A stretch of 64,000 bases of DNA from the NCBI GenBank assembly GCA_949358305.1, contig OX442319.1, positions 12,834,001-12,898,000 of the forward strand. Direction: 5' to 3'. The notes beneath the pieces were generated by a model that was not told the DNA's origin, made no database searches, and saw nothing but the letters and a program-made list of their open reading frames with translations. This stretch comes from Strigamia acuminata (Eukaryota > Arthropoda > Chilopoda > Geophilomorpha > Linotaeniidae). Positions 44,455-56,154 of the stretch are shown here, in pieces (position 1 is the first letter of the stretch; each line of letters opens with the position of its first letter). The position numbers and the translations under genes were made by a program.

Positions 44455-44703
44455 ATGGATTCTATCAACACAATCCTGAAAAATATGGAGTCTGATTTTC
44501 TTCAAAAAAGAAATTCAATTTTGAACACATCAATTACAACATGGAGGGAGTTTTGCACGGAAGTCAACCAGCGAGCTGCTATTCTGTCAATCGTACAATT
44601 AGATGATTTTGTACTCCACATTTTTTTTCTTTTACGAGATGTTTTTAAAGGAATCCATGAGATTAAATGTACATGTAAGAACTGTGGAGTTTCAACATCT
44701 TGA
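44455..44703 (+). CDS. Small hypothetical protein, 82 residues
   Basis: A true ATG with an A-rich leader opens 82 codons ending CTCKNCGVSTS. It is mildly amphipathic with a hydrophobic stretch (DDFVLHIFFLLRDVF) and a C-terminal Cys-x-Cys-x2-Cys. I do not recognise it and see no splice partner. It could be chance, but composition is more protein-like than its surroundings. Confidence 0.3.
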   Translation: MDSINTILKNMESDFLQKRNSILNTSITTWREFCTEVNQRAAILSIVQLDDFVLHIFFLLRDVFKGIHEIKCTCKNCGVSTS

Positions 44704-45299
44704 AATTTTATCGTAGTTTTGCTAGCAACGGATTCTGGGCCCCAGAAGAAAATTCCGGGCTAATGCGGCTCTTCTTGCTGCATTCCCCAAGAAAAAAATA
44801 TTCAAAATACCTCTTCTTTTAATTTTGGGGTTTCTGAAAATCACCAACCCTGACGAACAGCTAACCACACGTTCGAAAGACCACACAGGCAACTTGGTTG
44901 CCTTGCAGTATGGCCATGAGGTTACAGGAGACTTAAAGCTATCTTGCCTCTGTTAGATGTAACATTTGGCCACTACTTAATGTTGCCAGTGCCAGCTGGT
45001 GACAGTCACTATTTTATTTGAAGTTATTATTTTATTTGTAAAATAATTCAGCTTATTTATAGAAAATTTTATTTATTTATTGTTATCATTTCAAAATAAA
45101 AATAGTCTATTTATAAAAAAAATAATTGTCTAATTTCAGATGTACTAATTATTGTAATAATTGTAATAACTTTAATTGCAGTGTAAACTCCTAATTACGG
45201 AACAGCTTTCTGAAAATGTCGTAACTTTGCTGTTTAAAATTGCAGTTTTGTTACAGTATTGTTGGCTGCCCTCCATACAACCTACAGAATCAATTATAC

Positions 45300-45420
45300 A
45301 AGCACTTAAATGTAACGTTATTTGCACGAATGTGACGTTAATTGCACAAATTTGACGTTATTTGCACGAATTTGACGTTATTTGCACAAATTTGACGTTT
45401 TCGGCACAAATTTTCTAAAC
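45300..45420. repeat. Short 20-bp tandem repeat with TGACGTTA words
   Basis: About five units of TTGACGTTATTTGCACAAAT and variants. Nearby, 45420-45470 has AAACGTTTTTAAACGTTT. Confidence 0.8.
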
Positions 45421-46439
45421 TTATGAAACGTTTTTAAACGTTTTCTAATCTTATGAAACAGGTGTTATTTTTACACCTGTCGGCCAAAGAAAAAATAAAG
45501 TTTCTCACAGATTACTTTTTAGGTTATTTTCTTCCTTTTGGACCATTTTATAACATGATGCCAAATTTCGGTTGCTCCAATTCACCTTCTACTATTATTT
45601 AGAGATTTCTTTATTGATTTGTGTTATTAATAATGCTTTGACATATTGCTTATGTGCTTTCATTCTTTTAAGTTTTATTTGTTTGTATCATTCATATTGT
45701 TAATTCAGTAAAGGACTTGATTTCAACCAACACAAACCTATTGGTTTCTTGTCTCTCTTTTTGGACAAAATCCCTAGCTTCTAGACTCCTTTATGGACTA
45801 GTTGTGAGTTTCCTCCACTTTACTCCCTCCTGAGGGCACCGCTGACCAACTACACTACCTGTGGTAGTGGGTTAAGTGAGTGTCCGCATGGGCAAAACCA
45901 CCCTCACCCCCCCTCACTTCTTCTGCTACTCCAAACCTACAAGTGGAGACAACAATAGTCTCCAGCCTGACCCTGACCCCTACCCTTTCCCAAAAATTTC
46001 TGTTGGTTTCGGTAGTGGATTTTATACTTTTTGCATTTTATTGAGATTTATTTGGGATTGTGACTTGATTTTTTTCACCATATTTCTTAATTTTGGTCGT
46101 TTTGGAAATTTCGGGTTTTCTCAGTACTCGTTTGTTAGGGATTTTTCAGTTATTTTTGTTTTTATTTTTTAATTTTTGATGTGTTTTAACAGGGTTTTTG
46201 GGGCTTTATTGTTTATAGTGTTTTTATAGTGTTTTTTCAATTTTTGACTGCACCTGGTCCACGTAGAACATCATACACGGCGAGCAGCAAAGAGCAGCAG
46301 GGAACAACTGAAAGACGACGCAGGTGCCGGACAACGGTAATCCAGCGCGAGAGAGACGTATTGTTTCTTAATTGGTTCTCCATTCATTTCAGTTATACTT
46401 TTAATTTAGTATCAATATTTTATTAATGCTGCATTTTGA

Positions 46440-46680
46440 ATATTGTATAATATTCAATTACATTTTATAATTGTGTATTTAGTAAAGTGCCAAATGTGCT
46501 ACCTTACGTCATATTCTAATATATAACACATTGTATTGTTGCCTAGTTACTTGTTCTTGTTACCAAGCTTTTATGTGTATGACACAGAATAAAAGGCCTC
46601 GTTTTTTTGCTCACACATGGCCTCTTTGATCCAAAGCCTCTACACGTATACGTATTGCAACCTTGGCGCAGTCAATGGAC
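46440..46680 (+). mobile_element. LTR-like 3' end with possible primer site
   Basis: AATAAA at 46588-46593 is followed about 70 bases later by TTGGCGCAGTCAATGG, which resembles the start of retrotransposon internal regions after the LTR (TGGCGC-type primer site). The upstream boundary and coding regions were not found, so this is a candidate only. Confidence 0.35.
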
Positions 46681-48290
46681 AAATGATTCATATTAGTTGT
46701 AATGGGTGAAGGGACCCTTGAGTATTAGTGCATGTTCGATGCAATGAGAAGTGTCCATTGCACATTGCCAATTTCGGATGCTCCAATTCACTTTGAACAA
46801 AAATTATATTTCTTTTTTAAAAAGTAAAGTGAGGGATACATTTCATTATCTTTTAGCCCCATGATGGTGCATAAAGAGTCCAATACTAATGTCAGATCAA
46901 TATGCAAAGGGGGTTCACAAGGGGACACCAACCAACAATATGAGGAAATGGCAGAATTACAATTTATACAGACCACAAGCCATTGCTTAGCATCCTAGAG
47001 CCTAATTACAATATTTACCTATCCTATCACATTTTCAGTGACTACTTTGCATTAAAATATAGAAACAAAGTCAAGGGTTTTAGTGGAATCTAGCATGGCC
47101 GACTGAGACTAAAATTATTGGCACAATATCTAGCATGTTTAGTTTAGTGCAGGTGGCATCTGTAACACAACACCAGCACCTCAGTTTTAGCAATTCAAAT
47201 TGATGTTCTATTCCACATTGGTGTTGCCAAAATTGTTTGACGTTTTGACATTATTCTAATAGTGAAGAAACCAGAATAATTCAGCACCATTTTTGGATGA
47301 TGTTAATAGGTGAGAACTTAACAAAAGAAATATCCTGGAGCTGGAAACCACGACGTATTAACTCAAATTAAATCAACATAATATGAACAAATGATGAGGA
47401 AACTGTTTCAAATTGACGAACACTACATGACTTGAGCAGAACTCCACAATCTAACAGGCATCTCAAAAAAATCCCAAAGAAAATATGGAATTTTATCAAC
47501 AAAATGTTGCCAAGTTCTCAAAAAATTCAAACATCATTCGTTGGTAAATGCTACATCCATTGGAGTGCAGGCTTACAATACCAACATCAGCACAAATTCT
47601 AAAAAATTCAATTCAATTCAAACTAAGCGAAGGGAAAAATTTCCGTTGTGTTCTTCCCGCCGCCATTTTAATGAGCCTCGATTCGCCATTTCGAACGACG
47701 GGCCTGGCGCTCGTAAACAACAAACGATGGATCAAAATATCAGGAAAATAACTAACTACCGTAAAGAATCGTTAGAACAAGCCTCGTCAATCCCGTATCT
47801 ACGCATTAGAACGATAACGGAGTTGTAACCAGCAACGAAACGAGAGCGACCCGACCCGACAAAACCTCAATTCGAATGACAACGAGAAAGAAACACGTGA
47901 TCACTCCGTCACCATCGAATGCTGCAATTTGATTGGACTACAGAATTGCGCACGACAAGTTTTAGACGATTTTAAAGTGTATTTAAACAAAAAAAAAATC
48001 AAACGAATTTCTAAACAAATAAAAATAAACACTAACCTAAACAATCGCCGTTGATTTTCTCGAATGACAAATTCATCCGTGTGCGACCTCATGTGGCAAA
48101 ATGCGTCATACTGCAATATCAGTAACAAATGAAATTTTGATTTATGTTCAATTCAGTCGATTTTCATCGACAAAACAGCAATAAATTGTCGGCGGAATGT
48201 AATTTTCACTTCCAGAACCCCCTTTTTTCTCTGATTATTGGCACCTAACTTTATTAAAAATTTTATCTATTTTTTAAAACGTATTTATTT
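46680..48290. other. Intergenic DNA with a fragment of the lectin-flank block
   Basis: 47540-47590 matches 26012-26060 (GGTAAATGCTACAT, CTACAATACCAACA). 47640-47900 is GC-richer with CGCCGCCATTTTA and a 33-codon frame from an ATG at 47728. I do not call a gene there. Confidence 0.35.
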
Positions 48291-48326
48291 AAATGAGACT
48301 TAAAACAAGTGAAAATTGGTGTCGTA

Positions 48327-48683
48327 TTAACCGGTTTGTTTCGTCTCGTGCATTGCTTCCTTGAACTTCTCCTCAATCAATGACATCTCACTGATGAGAT
48401 CCGTTATGGCGTTCATGAACGCTTCCTGCGGCGTGTAATCCGGAGTTGTGCGCAGTCGAATCACGATTTTGTTATCCAACGGGTGAGGCATTCTATAACC
48501 GGCGAATAACACCCTCGGATCATTGAGCAATTGATACCTGATCAAGTTTCCAAGCGTGTGGTCTTCTTTATTCACCGTAAATTTCGCCGAGTTGGGCATC
48601 TTCGTCTCCATTTCGAAGACGATTTTCTTTTCTCCGTCAAACAAAGGAACGACTCGAAAGTTGGTGGAGCATTCATCTTTCAA
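48327..48683 (-). pseudogene. POLR2J: RPB11 copy 1, frameshifted near the start
   Basis: Encodes the small RNA polymerase II subunit RPB11 from about residue 12 onward: [46 protein letters not shown]. The normal ATG (about 48673) is present, but one A of a four-A run in the intact copy is missing here (near 48645), so that ATG reads out of frame after about eleven residues. No other ATG opens the correct frame before MET-K-MPNS, which would drop about 20 residues of the dimer-forming start. The rest differs from copy 2 by three residues. Intronless. Confidence 0.8.
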
Positions 48684-49204
48684 AATCGAAATATTGTAAG
48701 AATAACTATTGCGACTTTCCTTCCTGGTTAATCGGTGTATTGTAGCATCTAACTAATCCTCAAAGATATATATACGCAGATATTTTCCTATACGACATCG
48801 TTACGACACTAGGAATCAACGTATTGCGAACGTGACAATTTGGAAAGTCTGTTGCTTCACGCAAAATGTCTGTGGCGCCATCTGTGTAACATTTCTTAAA
48901 TAAAATTGGCTTTTAATCTTATAATACAATGTTGGAACGTTTATTTTTGTTTTTATCAAGTTCAAACAGATCTCTAAATTTATTCCACACATCGGGACAG
49001 TCAATAAAATGAACGAGACTAATAAATATGAAAATAAATCATTACTAGGTTACGAAAATCTCAAGTCCGTGGCAAAACCTTTTGAGAAAAATGGGAGGAA
49101 AAATGCGGAAATTAAATTTTTTTTAAAACAATTTGGGAGAATTAAATTTCATGTAACTTATTTTGACAAATTCGAGAAATTTTTTAAAATAAATATGTGC
49201 TCTT

Positions 49205-50000
49205 TTTTCCTGTATTGTGATTGGACTGCAGCGTTACCATGACTCGCTTCTGCTGCTATGCACTAGTTTCTATGGCAACCGCCGTTATCTTTGTCTTTTT
49301 GAAGTTTGATGTATCGCACTTTTTTCGCTCACGGACGATTAAACGCATTTTTATTTCGTTTGAAAGGTGTCGAAGTTGCTAAACACTACACAAATGGTAG
49401 CAGACGATTGCTAAAGGTAAATGGAATCTATAAATTTTGTTTTTGAGCAATAATCTAAATTTTTTTAATTCCATTTTCGTGGATAGAACGTTAGGCCTAA
49501 CTCGTATAGTCATTTTCTGCAAGTTTCATTTAACAAATTTATTTAGTTCGACCAACCAAATACATGCAACAAAATAATTTAGTCTGGGAACTTAGTATTG
49601 GTTGTCACCTATTTTGATAAAATTTTGTGTTTTTTTATTTTAAACTGACATTTGTGACTGAAATAGTCATAGTCATGTTCAAGCTCATTAAACAAAATTA
49701 ATTATGTTTTGTTTATTCCAAGTTATGTGTTTTTAAATTTTTTTTAAGTTACATTCCGTGTTTATTCATTTTAAAAAAAATTTTCTCATTTTTCTCTATT
49801 TGTTAATAAATTTTTCCATTTGTCTTGATCTGAATCACATATTGCCATTTCTTTTCAGTTTAAACCATATTTTCTCATTTTTCTTCATTCCAAAATACAT
49901 TTTGTCATTTTTCTTCATTTCAACTTAAAAATTCAAATTTTTCAGACCAGATAGAAAAGTTGAAAAGATTATACCCAGAAATATGGCTTTCATTGATTAT
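49205..50000. repeat. Shared promoter/leader exon and flank (duplicate of 53885-54190 and 55865-56120)
   Basis: TTCCTGTATTGTGATTGG to AGGCCTAACTCGT is duplicated at 53890-54186. It contains a leader exon ending CTAAAG|GTAAAT on the plus strand at 49415, the same donor as the zinc-finger gene. 49640-49860 matches 55862-56090. Which gene this leader serves in copy 1 is unknown; an acceptor-like TTTTTCAG lies at 49944. 48838-49205 is absent from the other copy. Confidence 0.6.
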
Positions 50001-50189
50001 GTGAACATTTTTGCGCTTATTGTATGTGTTGCGACCTGATTGGTCCATTGCCAAATAGGCTACTAATGTCTTAAAGACGACCATGAGACGTTACAGTGTA
50101 TTGGGTATACAAACCCGAATTGTTTTTACAATAAAATATAATTCTATTCAACCGTCTCCACTACTACAAATCCAGACAATATTCTAAGC

Positions 50190-51206
50190 ATGGAGTTCAC
50201 ACTAACCGCCCCCGCTCTTGAACGAGCAGCGTTGGTCAAAATCGGCGCCAGTTTGTGGAAAAGTGACTTGAATCTCTCTACAATAATCTACGACGAGCGT
50301 TTCCACGATAAAGTCGTTTTTGAAAAGGAGATTTCGCCAAAAATCGAGTCGAGAATGCATTCAAAAATAGACGAATCGCTTTTACCGCCGACTATGAAAC
50401 GTTCGTTGCGTGAAATTGTAAAATTCATGGGGAAAGAACTACGCCAATTCTTCACGTCAGTCCGCTTTTGCTCAATCGTACGGCTCGTAACTGAGGTTAG
50501 ATTTGCCGAGTGTATTCAGCTGGTTGAGTGGACACCGCACGGAAAACTCGACGAAGCGGAAACGGCGCGCGCACTTTCAAGACGCCGAAAACTGTTCGGT
50601 CGAGCGGAAAGCTTAGAAATAGCGTGCGCGTTTTGCGTCGAAGAAGAAGTGAAACGTTTTTGGCGAGAGTCCCCCGATGAATTTTGCCCTTTTGGTCCTT
50701 ATTCTATAGCTCGCTTCTTTTGGACCGAGTTAATGATCGAAATGGACCCACATATCACGTTTGAAATGTTGCGTTTCTCGTTAAATAGAGACAACGTGAG
50801 CGGGGTTAAGTATGTGTGGCCGCTAGTTTCGGATGAACAAAAAGTCAAAATTATGGACTTGAATTGGTATCATTGTTATTACCCCGCCGCCAACCGCGAA
50901 ATAATTAGAAGTACTCTTTACTTTTTACTGTCGCAAATGGACGCGAGACAGTTTGACGGCATTGACGCCAAAATTATTTTAAAACATTTAATTCTGGATT
51001 GGGTGTACGTGGATTTGTTTCCAACGACGGCAAAGCATTTTTGTGCAATGTTAGGGAATTTGGAAGTTGGATTTTTATTGATTTTAACAAGGAAACAGAT
51101 GTTGGAATATCCTGGTGACGAAAGGTATCGTACGTGTTTCGGACAATTATGGACGAATGCTTCGTCCGCGTCGAGAAATAGTTTTAGAAATAGTTTTCCG
51201 GAGTAA
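50190..51206 (+). CDS. Intronless paralogue A, 338 residues, function unknown
   Basis: A single exon from ATG to TAA, with clean coding composition richer in G and C than its flanks. The protein is Trp-, Phe- and Arg-rich and probably all helical. It shares with paralogue B the blocks SLWKSDLN/ELWKNVFN, ECIQLVEWTPHGKLDEAETA and EIACAFCVEEEVKRFWRES. There is no signal peptide, membrane segment or catalytic signature I recognise. The HGKLD...EIA..FC.....W pattern looks like a repeated-helix family that expands in tandem. A 45-base remnant of its 3' end recurs at 53165, so at least three copies once existed. Confidence 0.75.
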   Translation: MEFTLTAPALERAALVKIGASLWKSDLNLSTIIYDERFHDKVVFEKEISPKIESRMHSKIDESLLPPTMKRSLREIVKFMGKELRQFFTSVRFCSIVRLVTEVRFAECIQLVEWTPHGKLDEAETARALSRRRKLFGRAESLEIACAFCVEEEVKRFWRESPDEFCPFGPYSIARFFWTELMIEMDPHITFEMLRFSLNRDNVSGVKYVWPLVSDEQKVKIMDLNWYHCYYPAANREIIRSTLYFLLSQMDARQFDGIDAKIILKHLILDWVYVDLFPTTAKHFCAMLGNLEVGFLLILTRKQMLEYPGDERYRTCFGQLWTNASSASRNSFRNSFPE

Positions 51207-51802
51207 AAAAGAGTATGTAGTTGAAATATTGTGTGTGTGGGAACTGTATTTTTAACCGTCTGTATAAATTGTATTAATTCCGTGTATTTCGGCTTATAAT
51301 GTATTGTTAGGACAAATCCATGAAAAAGAAAACAATTTTTATAGTAAAAAAAAAAATTCTCTCGGTGCCCGAATTCAACTTTTTGAGGAAAATAAAATCA
51401 GGCCTAATAGAATTTCACCTGTTAAGAATGTTTTTTTTCCTATTATGTCTCTTCATCCTTTGTTAAATTCAGTTGTAATCATTCTTTCACGTCCGAGGTT
51501 TTACTTGTTTTACTTGTTATTTGTCATCGAATCTTTTGCTTTTCTTTTTCAACTTTTCGGGATTGTCGAAAATGAGGGCGAGTACTTGGACCGTCGTATG
51601 GACGTCCAGCATACGTTTTGTGTTGATGTATAAAAGCGCATTTTATTCTGAATAAACCTTAACCTTCTAATTGTTGTCTCGATCCGGTGATTTTTAACAG
51701 CACGTACTCTGTACGTCACAAATACGCGTCCCAAACGTCCTCGTATTTGACACATTTCAAACCAAACCTTTCACTGCCTTCCCATTCAAAGTTCTTTTCA
51801 TT

Positions 51803-52912
51803 ATGAAGTACGTCCTGCAAGTGCCGAGTTTCCACGACGCCATTCTGGCCAAAACGGCCATCGAGTTATGGAAAAACGTTTTCAACGCTTGTGTTGACAA
51901 AGAGAACGCGTTTTGGCCATTTTGGACCAGAATCGTTGACGAGGTTTGCCAACAAGTGCATCTTTTACCTCTCCCCCATCATATAAAACCTGCTTTACTT
52001 CTATTCGTCAAATATGTCGGAAGGCAATTCAGGGATTGGACGGTGACATTAGCTCGCAATCTGTTCGACGATGGCTTCTGCATTCAAAAGTTCAAACCCA
52101 TATACGAATGCACTCAGTGGACGTTGCACGGAAAACTAGACGTGAACGAATCGGCGAGAGTCCTTACTAGATTACTAGATTTACCAACGACTATAAGATT
52201 CGAGATTGCGTATGTGTTTTGCATCCAAGATGCGGTCGAGCATCTTTGGCGAACAGAAACCGACGCCTTGGCAGATTATTCCGTCAATTTTGATTTAAAA
52301 CGTGTACTGTTTAATTTCTGGGAAAAAAAGTCGTTCGCGGTCGATTCGTGCGTAATAAGTTCGCGGGAGAAGCGCGCCATGTTTGACCACTGCCTCATCT
52401 GGGGAATCCAAAGCGGTGTCGAGTTCTTTTGGTCGTTGATGACGGAGAACGACAGAAGCGAATTAGTTGAGGAGTTTGGCCAGATTGATCACGTGTTGCA
52501 CCGGCTTATGGAAAGCACACTTCGTGACTATTCCGACAACGGAAATGATTATGTTCCGTATGGCGACGGAAACAGTTTTGATATTTCCATCGTATGTTTT
52601 CTGCTTTCGCAGTTGAACGAACGAGAGGTTGACGCCATTTTGAGATCGAGAGTAGCGCCGGAACTTTGTTCGTGTTTGATTTACGATATTTTGTTTTTTG
52701 AATTTGTTACACCGACTTTGAATCATTTTGTTAAGGAGAAGTTGTACGATTATGTGTATCGTCCACTGAAATTGTTGATTAAGGCCACGTATCATGCGGG
52801 TTGTTTGCATGTTTGTAGGGTTAAGGACTGCGTGACGGAGTTGTTGAGGAATGAGGATAAAGTGTTTCTTGCGGATGTGAGAGATTGGATTCGAGATGAT
52901 GGAAGTCAGTAA
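51803..52912 (+). CDS. Intronless paralogue B, 369 residues, function unknown
   Basis: A single exon 600 bases after paralogue A, same strand. Shared blocks are IELWKNVFN, ECTQWTLHGKLDVNESARVL and FEIAYVFCIQDAVEHLW. Identity is low outside these, so the duplication is old. It has a longer C-terminal half with YVPYGDGNSFDISIVCFLLS. No known domain was recognised. The leader is TATA-less, with CGTCCTCGTATTTGACAC nearby. The pair could be regulated together but each has its own start and spacing. Confidence 0.75.
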   Translation: MKYVLQVPSFHDAILAKTAIELWKNVFNACVDKENAFWPFWTRIVDEVCQQVHLLPLPHHIKPALLLFVKYVGRQFRDWTVTLARNLFDDGFCIQKFKPIYECTQWTLHGKLDVNESARVLTRLLDLPTTIRFEIAYVFCIQDAVEHLWRTETDALADYSVNFDLKRVLFNFWEKKSFAVDSCVISSREKRAMFDHCLIWGIQSGVEFFWSLMTENDRSELVEEFGQIDHVLHRLMESTLRDYSDNGNDYVPYGDGNSFDISIVCFLLSQLNEREVDAILRSRVAPELCSCLIYDILFFEFVTPTLNHFVKEKLYDYVYRPLKLLIKATYHAGCLHVCRVKDCVTELLRNEDKVFLADVRDWIRDDGSQ

Positions 52913-53159
52913 CGAGGGATTTGAAATAGAGTTGGTGATTTAAGAGTTTTGTATGCTAATTTAATTTTTTATGTATTATGTACTTATCTTAGAGCGGTTT
53001 AATGCCTCCGCACAATAACAATAAACAAATTGTAAATATAAAAAAAATAAGCTATAATTTTATTTAATTATTTATTGAGAAAATAATTGCGTTTTATTTT
53101 TGTTTTGGTTTTTGGCATGTTTTCTAAATTGGTTGATTAGATGATAATTTGAATGCAGA

Positions 53160-53215
53160 TCACAGATCATAGTTTTAGAAATAGTTTTCCCGAGTAAAAA
53201 GGAGTTTATATTGGA
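53160..53215 (+). pseudogene. 3'-end remnant of a third paralogue
   Basis: TAGTTTTAGAAATAGTTTTC followed by CGAGTAAAAAGGAGT matches the last codons and 3' flank of paralogue A (51178-51215). It abuts RPB11 copy 2, marking a duplication junction. Confidence 0.6.
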
Positions 53216-53373
53216 CAACAGAAATATACTATATACAGTAGGTAGCAACTGTTGGGGAAAATGGAAAATGGAAATTGACAAGTGGTTTATTTTTACAAAA
53301 ATAGGTCATTAAATATATTTATTTATACATTTATTGAAATGAGAGTTTAAAACATGTGAAAATTGGTGTCGTA

Positions 53374-53724
53374 TTAACCGGTTTGTTTCGTCTCCTGCAC
53401 TGCTTCCTTGAACTTCTCCTCAATCAACGACATCTCACTGATGAGATCCGTTATGGCGTTCATGAACGCTTCCTGCGGCGTGTAATCCGGAGTTGTCCGC
53501 ACTCGAATCACGATTTTGTTATCCAACGGATGAGGCATTCTATAACCGGCGAATAACACCCTCGGATCATTGAGCAATTGATACCGGATCAAGTTGCCGA
53601 GCGTGTGGTCTTCTTTATTCACCGTAAATTTTGCCGAGTTTGGCATCTTCGTCTCCATTTCGAAGACGATTTTCTTTTCTCCGTCAAACAAAAGGAACGA
53701 CTCGAAAGTTGGTGGAGCATTCAT
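53374..53724 (-). CDS. POLR2J: RNA polymerase II subunit RPB11, intact copy
   Basis: 116 residues, the usual length of the family, starting [18 protein letters not shown] and carrying the conserved [26 protein letters not shown] and [11 protein letters not shown] blocks. RPB11 pairs with RPB3 in the RNA polymerase II core in the nucleus. The gene has no intron within the coding region. Its 5' side faces the leader exon of the zinc-finger gene about 300 bases away, suggesting a shared two-way promoter with CCAAT-like ATTGG (53895-53910). It is part of a segmental duplication with 48300-49500. Confidence 0.92.
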   Translation of the reverse strand: MNAPPTFESFLLFDGEKKIVFEMETKMPNSAKFTVNKEDHTLGNLIRYQLLNDPRVLFAGYRMPHPLDNKIVIRVRTTPDYTPQEAFMNAITDLISEMSLIEEKFKEAVQETKQTG

Positions 53725-53984
53725 CTTTCAAAATCGAAATATTGTAAGAATAACTATTGCGACTTTCCTTCCTGGTTAATCGGTGTATTGTAGCATCTAA
53801 CTAATCCTCAAACATATATATACGCAGATATGTTCCTATACGACATCGTTACGACACTAGGAATCAACGTATTGCGAACGTGACAATTTATTCCTGTATT
53901 GTGATTGGACTGCAGCGTTACCATGCCTCGCTTCTGTTACTACGCACTAGTTTCTATGGCAACCGCCGTTATCTTTGTCTTTTT

Positions 53985-55611
53985 GAAGTTTGATGTATCG
54001 CACTTTTCGCTCACACACGATTAAACGCATTTTTATTTCGTTTGAAAGGTGTCGAAGTTGCTAAACACTACAAAAATGGTAGCAGTCGATTGCTAAAGGT
54101 AAATGGAGTCTATAAATTTTCTTTTTGAGCAATAATATAATTTTTTTTTATTCCATTTTCGTGCATGTACGTTAGGCCTAACTCGTGGATTTGAATTCGA
54201 TCTTTGTCCACCAGAACTCCTTTCGACTTCACTCTTTTTGATCAGGTAAACCATATGACCTCACAAAATATTTGTACATTATTTAAACATTGTGGCAGAA
54301 AGCTTGTACACTGACTGGTTACTATATGGATGAAACCATCAGAGTACACTCGATAAACAGTTGTTTTGTGGCAACTAAAAAAATGTAGTTGGTGGGTGTT
54401 TACTGTTTAGTCAACTCAGTATAAATTTAGTTGATTATACCAAACATTTTGGTTGTCAATAAAACTATTTCATACAGAATAAAAACATGTTTAGTCATTT
54501 TCTGCAAATTTCATTTAGCAAATTTATTTAGTTCAACCAACCAAATACATGCAATAAAATAAATTTGTGTGGTAACTTAGGAATTGGTTGTCACTATTTT
54601 GATACAATTTTGGTTGCAGCAAATTTAATACTAGCTGTCACGACAAGCCAATTTTAGGGTGTAAAGATTTGCAATTGTAGGGTGCGCTTTACCTGTTTAG
54701 AGTATGTAGTACATCATTAAGTTACAGGGTTACATATTTCAACTAAATTAATTAATTGATATTTTTAAATTTCAGAATCATTAGCATAAAACTGCAAACT
54801 TATTGTTGCTTTACGGAAGGAAAAAATGAAGAGAAAACATGAGGATTACAGTTGCAATCTGTGTGATTATTCGGGTTCACGCTATTCACGTTTGGAACAG
54901 CACATGCTCATACACACGGGTGAAAAGCCTTTCAAATGTCAAATGTGTTCACTTTCATTCAGGCTTAAAAGTAACATGACTGTCCACATGCGAATTCACA
55001 CTGGAGAAAAGCCATTCAAGTGCCATTTGTGTGATTATGTTTGCAATCGAAATGGGAACTTAAAAACACATCTATTAACCCATTCAGGAGAAAAACCATT
55101 CAAGTGCCATTTGTGTGCTTATTCCAGTGTTGAAAGTGGGCATTTAAGAAGACACCTATTAACCCACACTGGAGAAAGGCCATTCAAGTGTCATTTGTGT
55201 GATTATTCTTCTGCTCTTAGTGGGAATTTAAAAACACATCTATTAACCCACACAGAAGAAAAACCATTCAAGTGTCATTTGTGTGCTTATTCTTGCAATC
55301 AAAGTGGGCATTTAAAAACACATCTATTAATCCATACTGGAGAAAAGCCATTCAAGTGTCATTTGTGTGTTCATTCTACCAATCGAAAAGGGGATTTAAA
55401 AAAACATCTATTAACCCATACTGGAGAAAAACCGTTCAAGTGCCATTTGTGTGATTATTCTAGTGCTATTAGTGGGACTTTAAGAAGACATTTGGCCATA
55501 CATACAGGAGAAAAGCCATTGAAGTGTCATTTGTGTGACTATTCTTGCAATCAAAATGGGACCTTAAAAAGACATCTATTAACCCATACAGGAGAAAACC
55601 CATTCAAGTGA
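53985..55611 (+). CDS. C2H2 zinc-finger protein, nine fingers
   Basis: Probable leader exon ending at 54098 (CTAAAG|GTAAAT), acceptor TTTCAG at 54775, coding from ATG 54826 to TGA 55611: 261 residues. Nine tandem C2H2 fingers are joined by TGEKPFKC linkers, most starting CHLCDY or CHLCAY, with no other domain; it is presumably a nuclear DNA-binding protein. Finger 2 differs most (CQMCSLSF). The C terminus stops in the linker after finger 9 (ENPFK). Just past the stop, in another frame, DHLKKHWTKH reads like the end of a tenth finger whose first half was deleted. It shares a divergent promoter region with RPB11 copy 2. A block of 298 bases (54188-54485) in the intron is absent from the sister copy at 49500. 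Confidence 0.85.
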
Positions 55612-55861
55612 TCACCTGAAAAAACATTGGACTAAGCATAGAAATTAAAAAGTTTTACTATGTTAATTGTTTATAATTCTTACACTCAAAATGGTTGATT
55701 TGTGCTTTTATTTGTTTATTTTAATTTGGATTTTAAAAATAAGATTGGTGCTATGAAAAGTTCAGAAAAAACAGATTTGTTAAATTGTACTCATTAATAT
55801 TTTTCTCGCTTGTATCCATGTTTAAAACGTGCAGAAAAACATGTTTGAAATACTTGAGAAA

Positions 55862-56120
55862 ACTTACATTTGTGACTGAAATAGTCGGTCCATGTTAAGC
55901 TCATTATACAAAATTAATAATTTTTTGTTTATTCCAAGTTATGTTTTTCTAAGTTTTTTTAAGTTACATTCCGTGTTTATTCATTTTAAAAAAAGATTTT
56001 CTCATTTTTCTCTATTTGTTAATAATTTTTCCATTTGTCTTGATCTGAATCACATATTGCCATTTCTCTTCAGTTTAAACCATATTTTCTCATTTTTCTC
56101 CATTTCAAAATACATTTTGT
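55862..56120. repeat. Duplicate of 49640-49900
   Basis: ACATTTGTGACTGAAATAG and the following T-rich stretch (TTTCTCATTTTTCTC words) occur in both. With the RPB11 blocks this shows that the duplication spanned several kilobases and that the zinc-finger coding exon lies in one copy only. Confidence 0.7.
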
Positions 56121-56154
56121 CATTTTTCTTTGTTTCAAAATACATTTTGTTATT

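Noticed and set aside
47728-47829. 33-codon frame in a GC-richer patch
   Set aside because: Too short and without splice or family support; the patch may be a leader or promoter.
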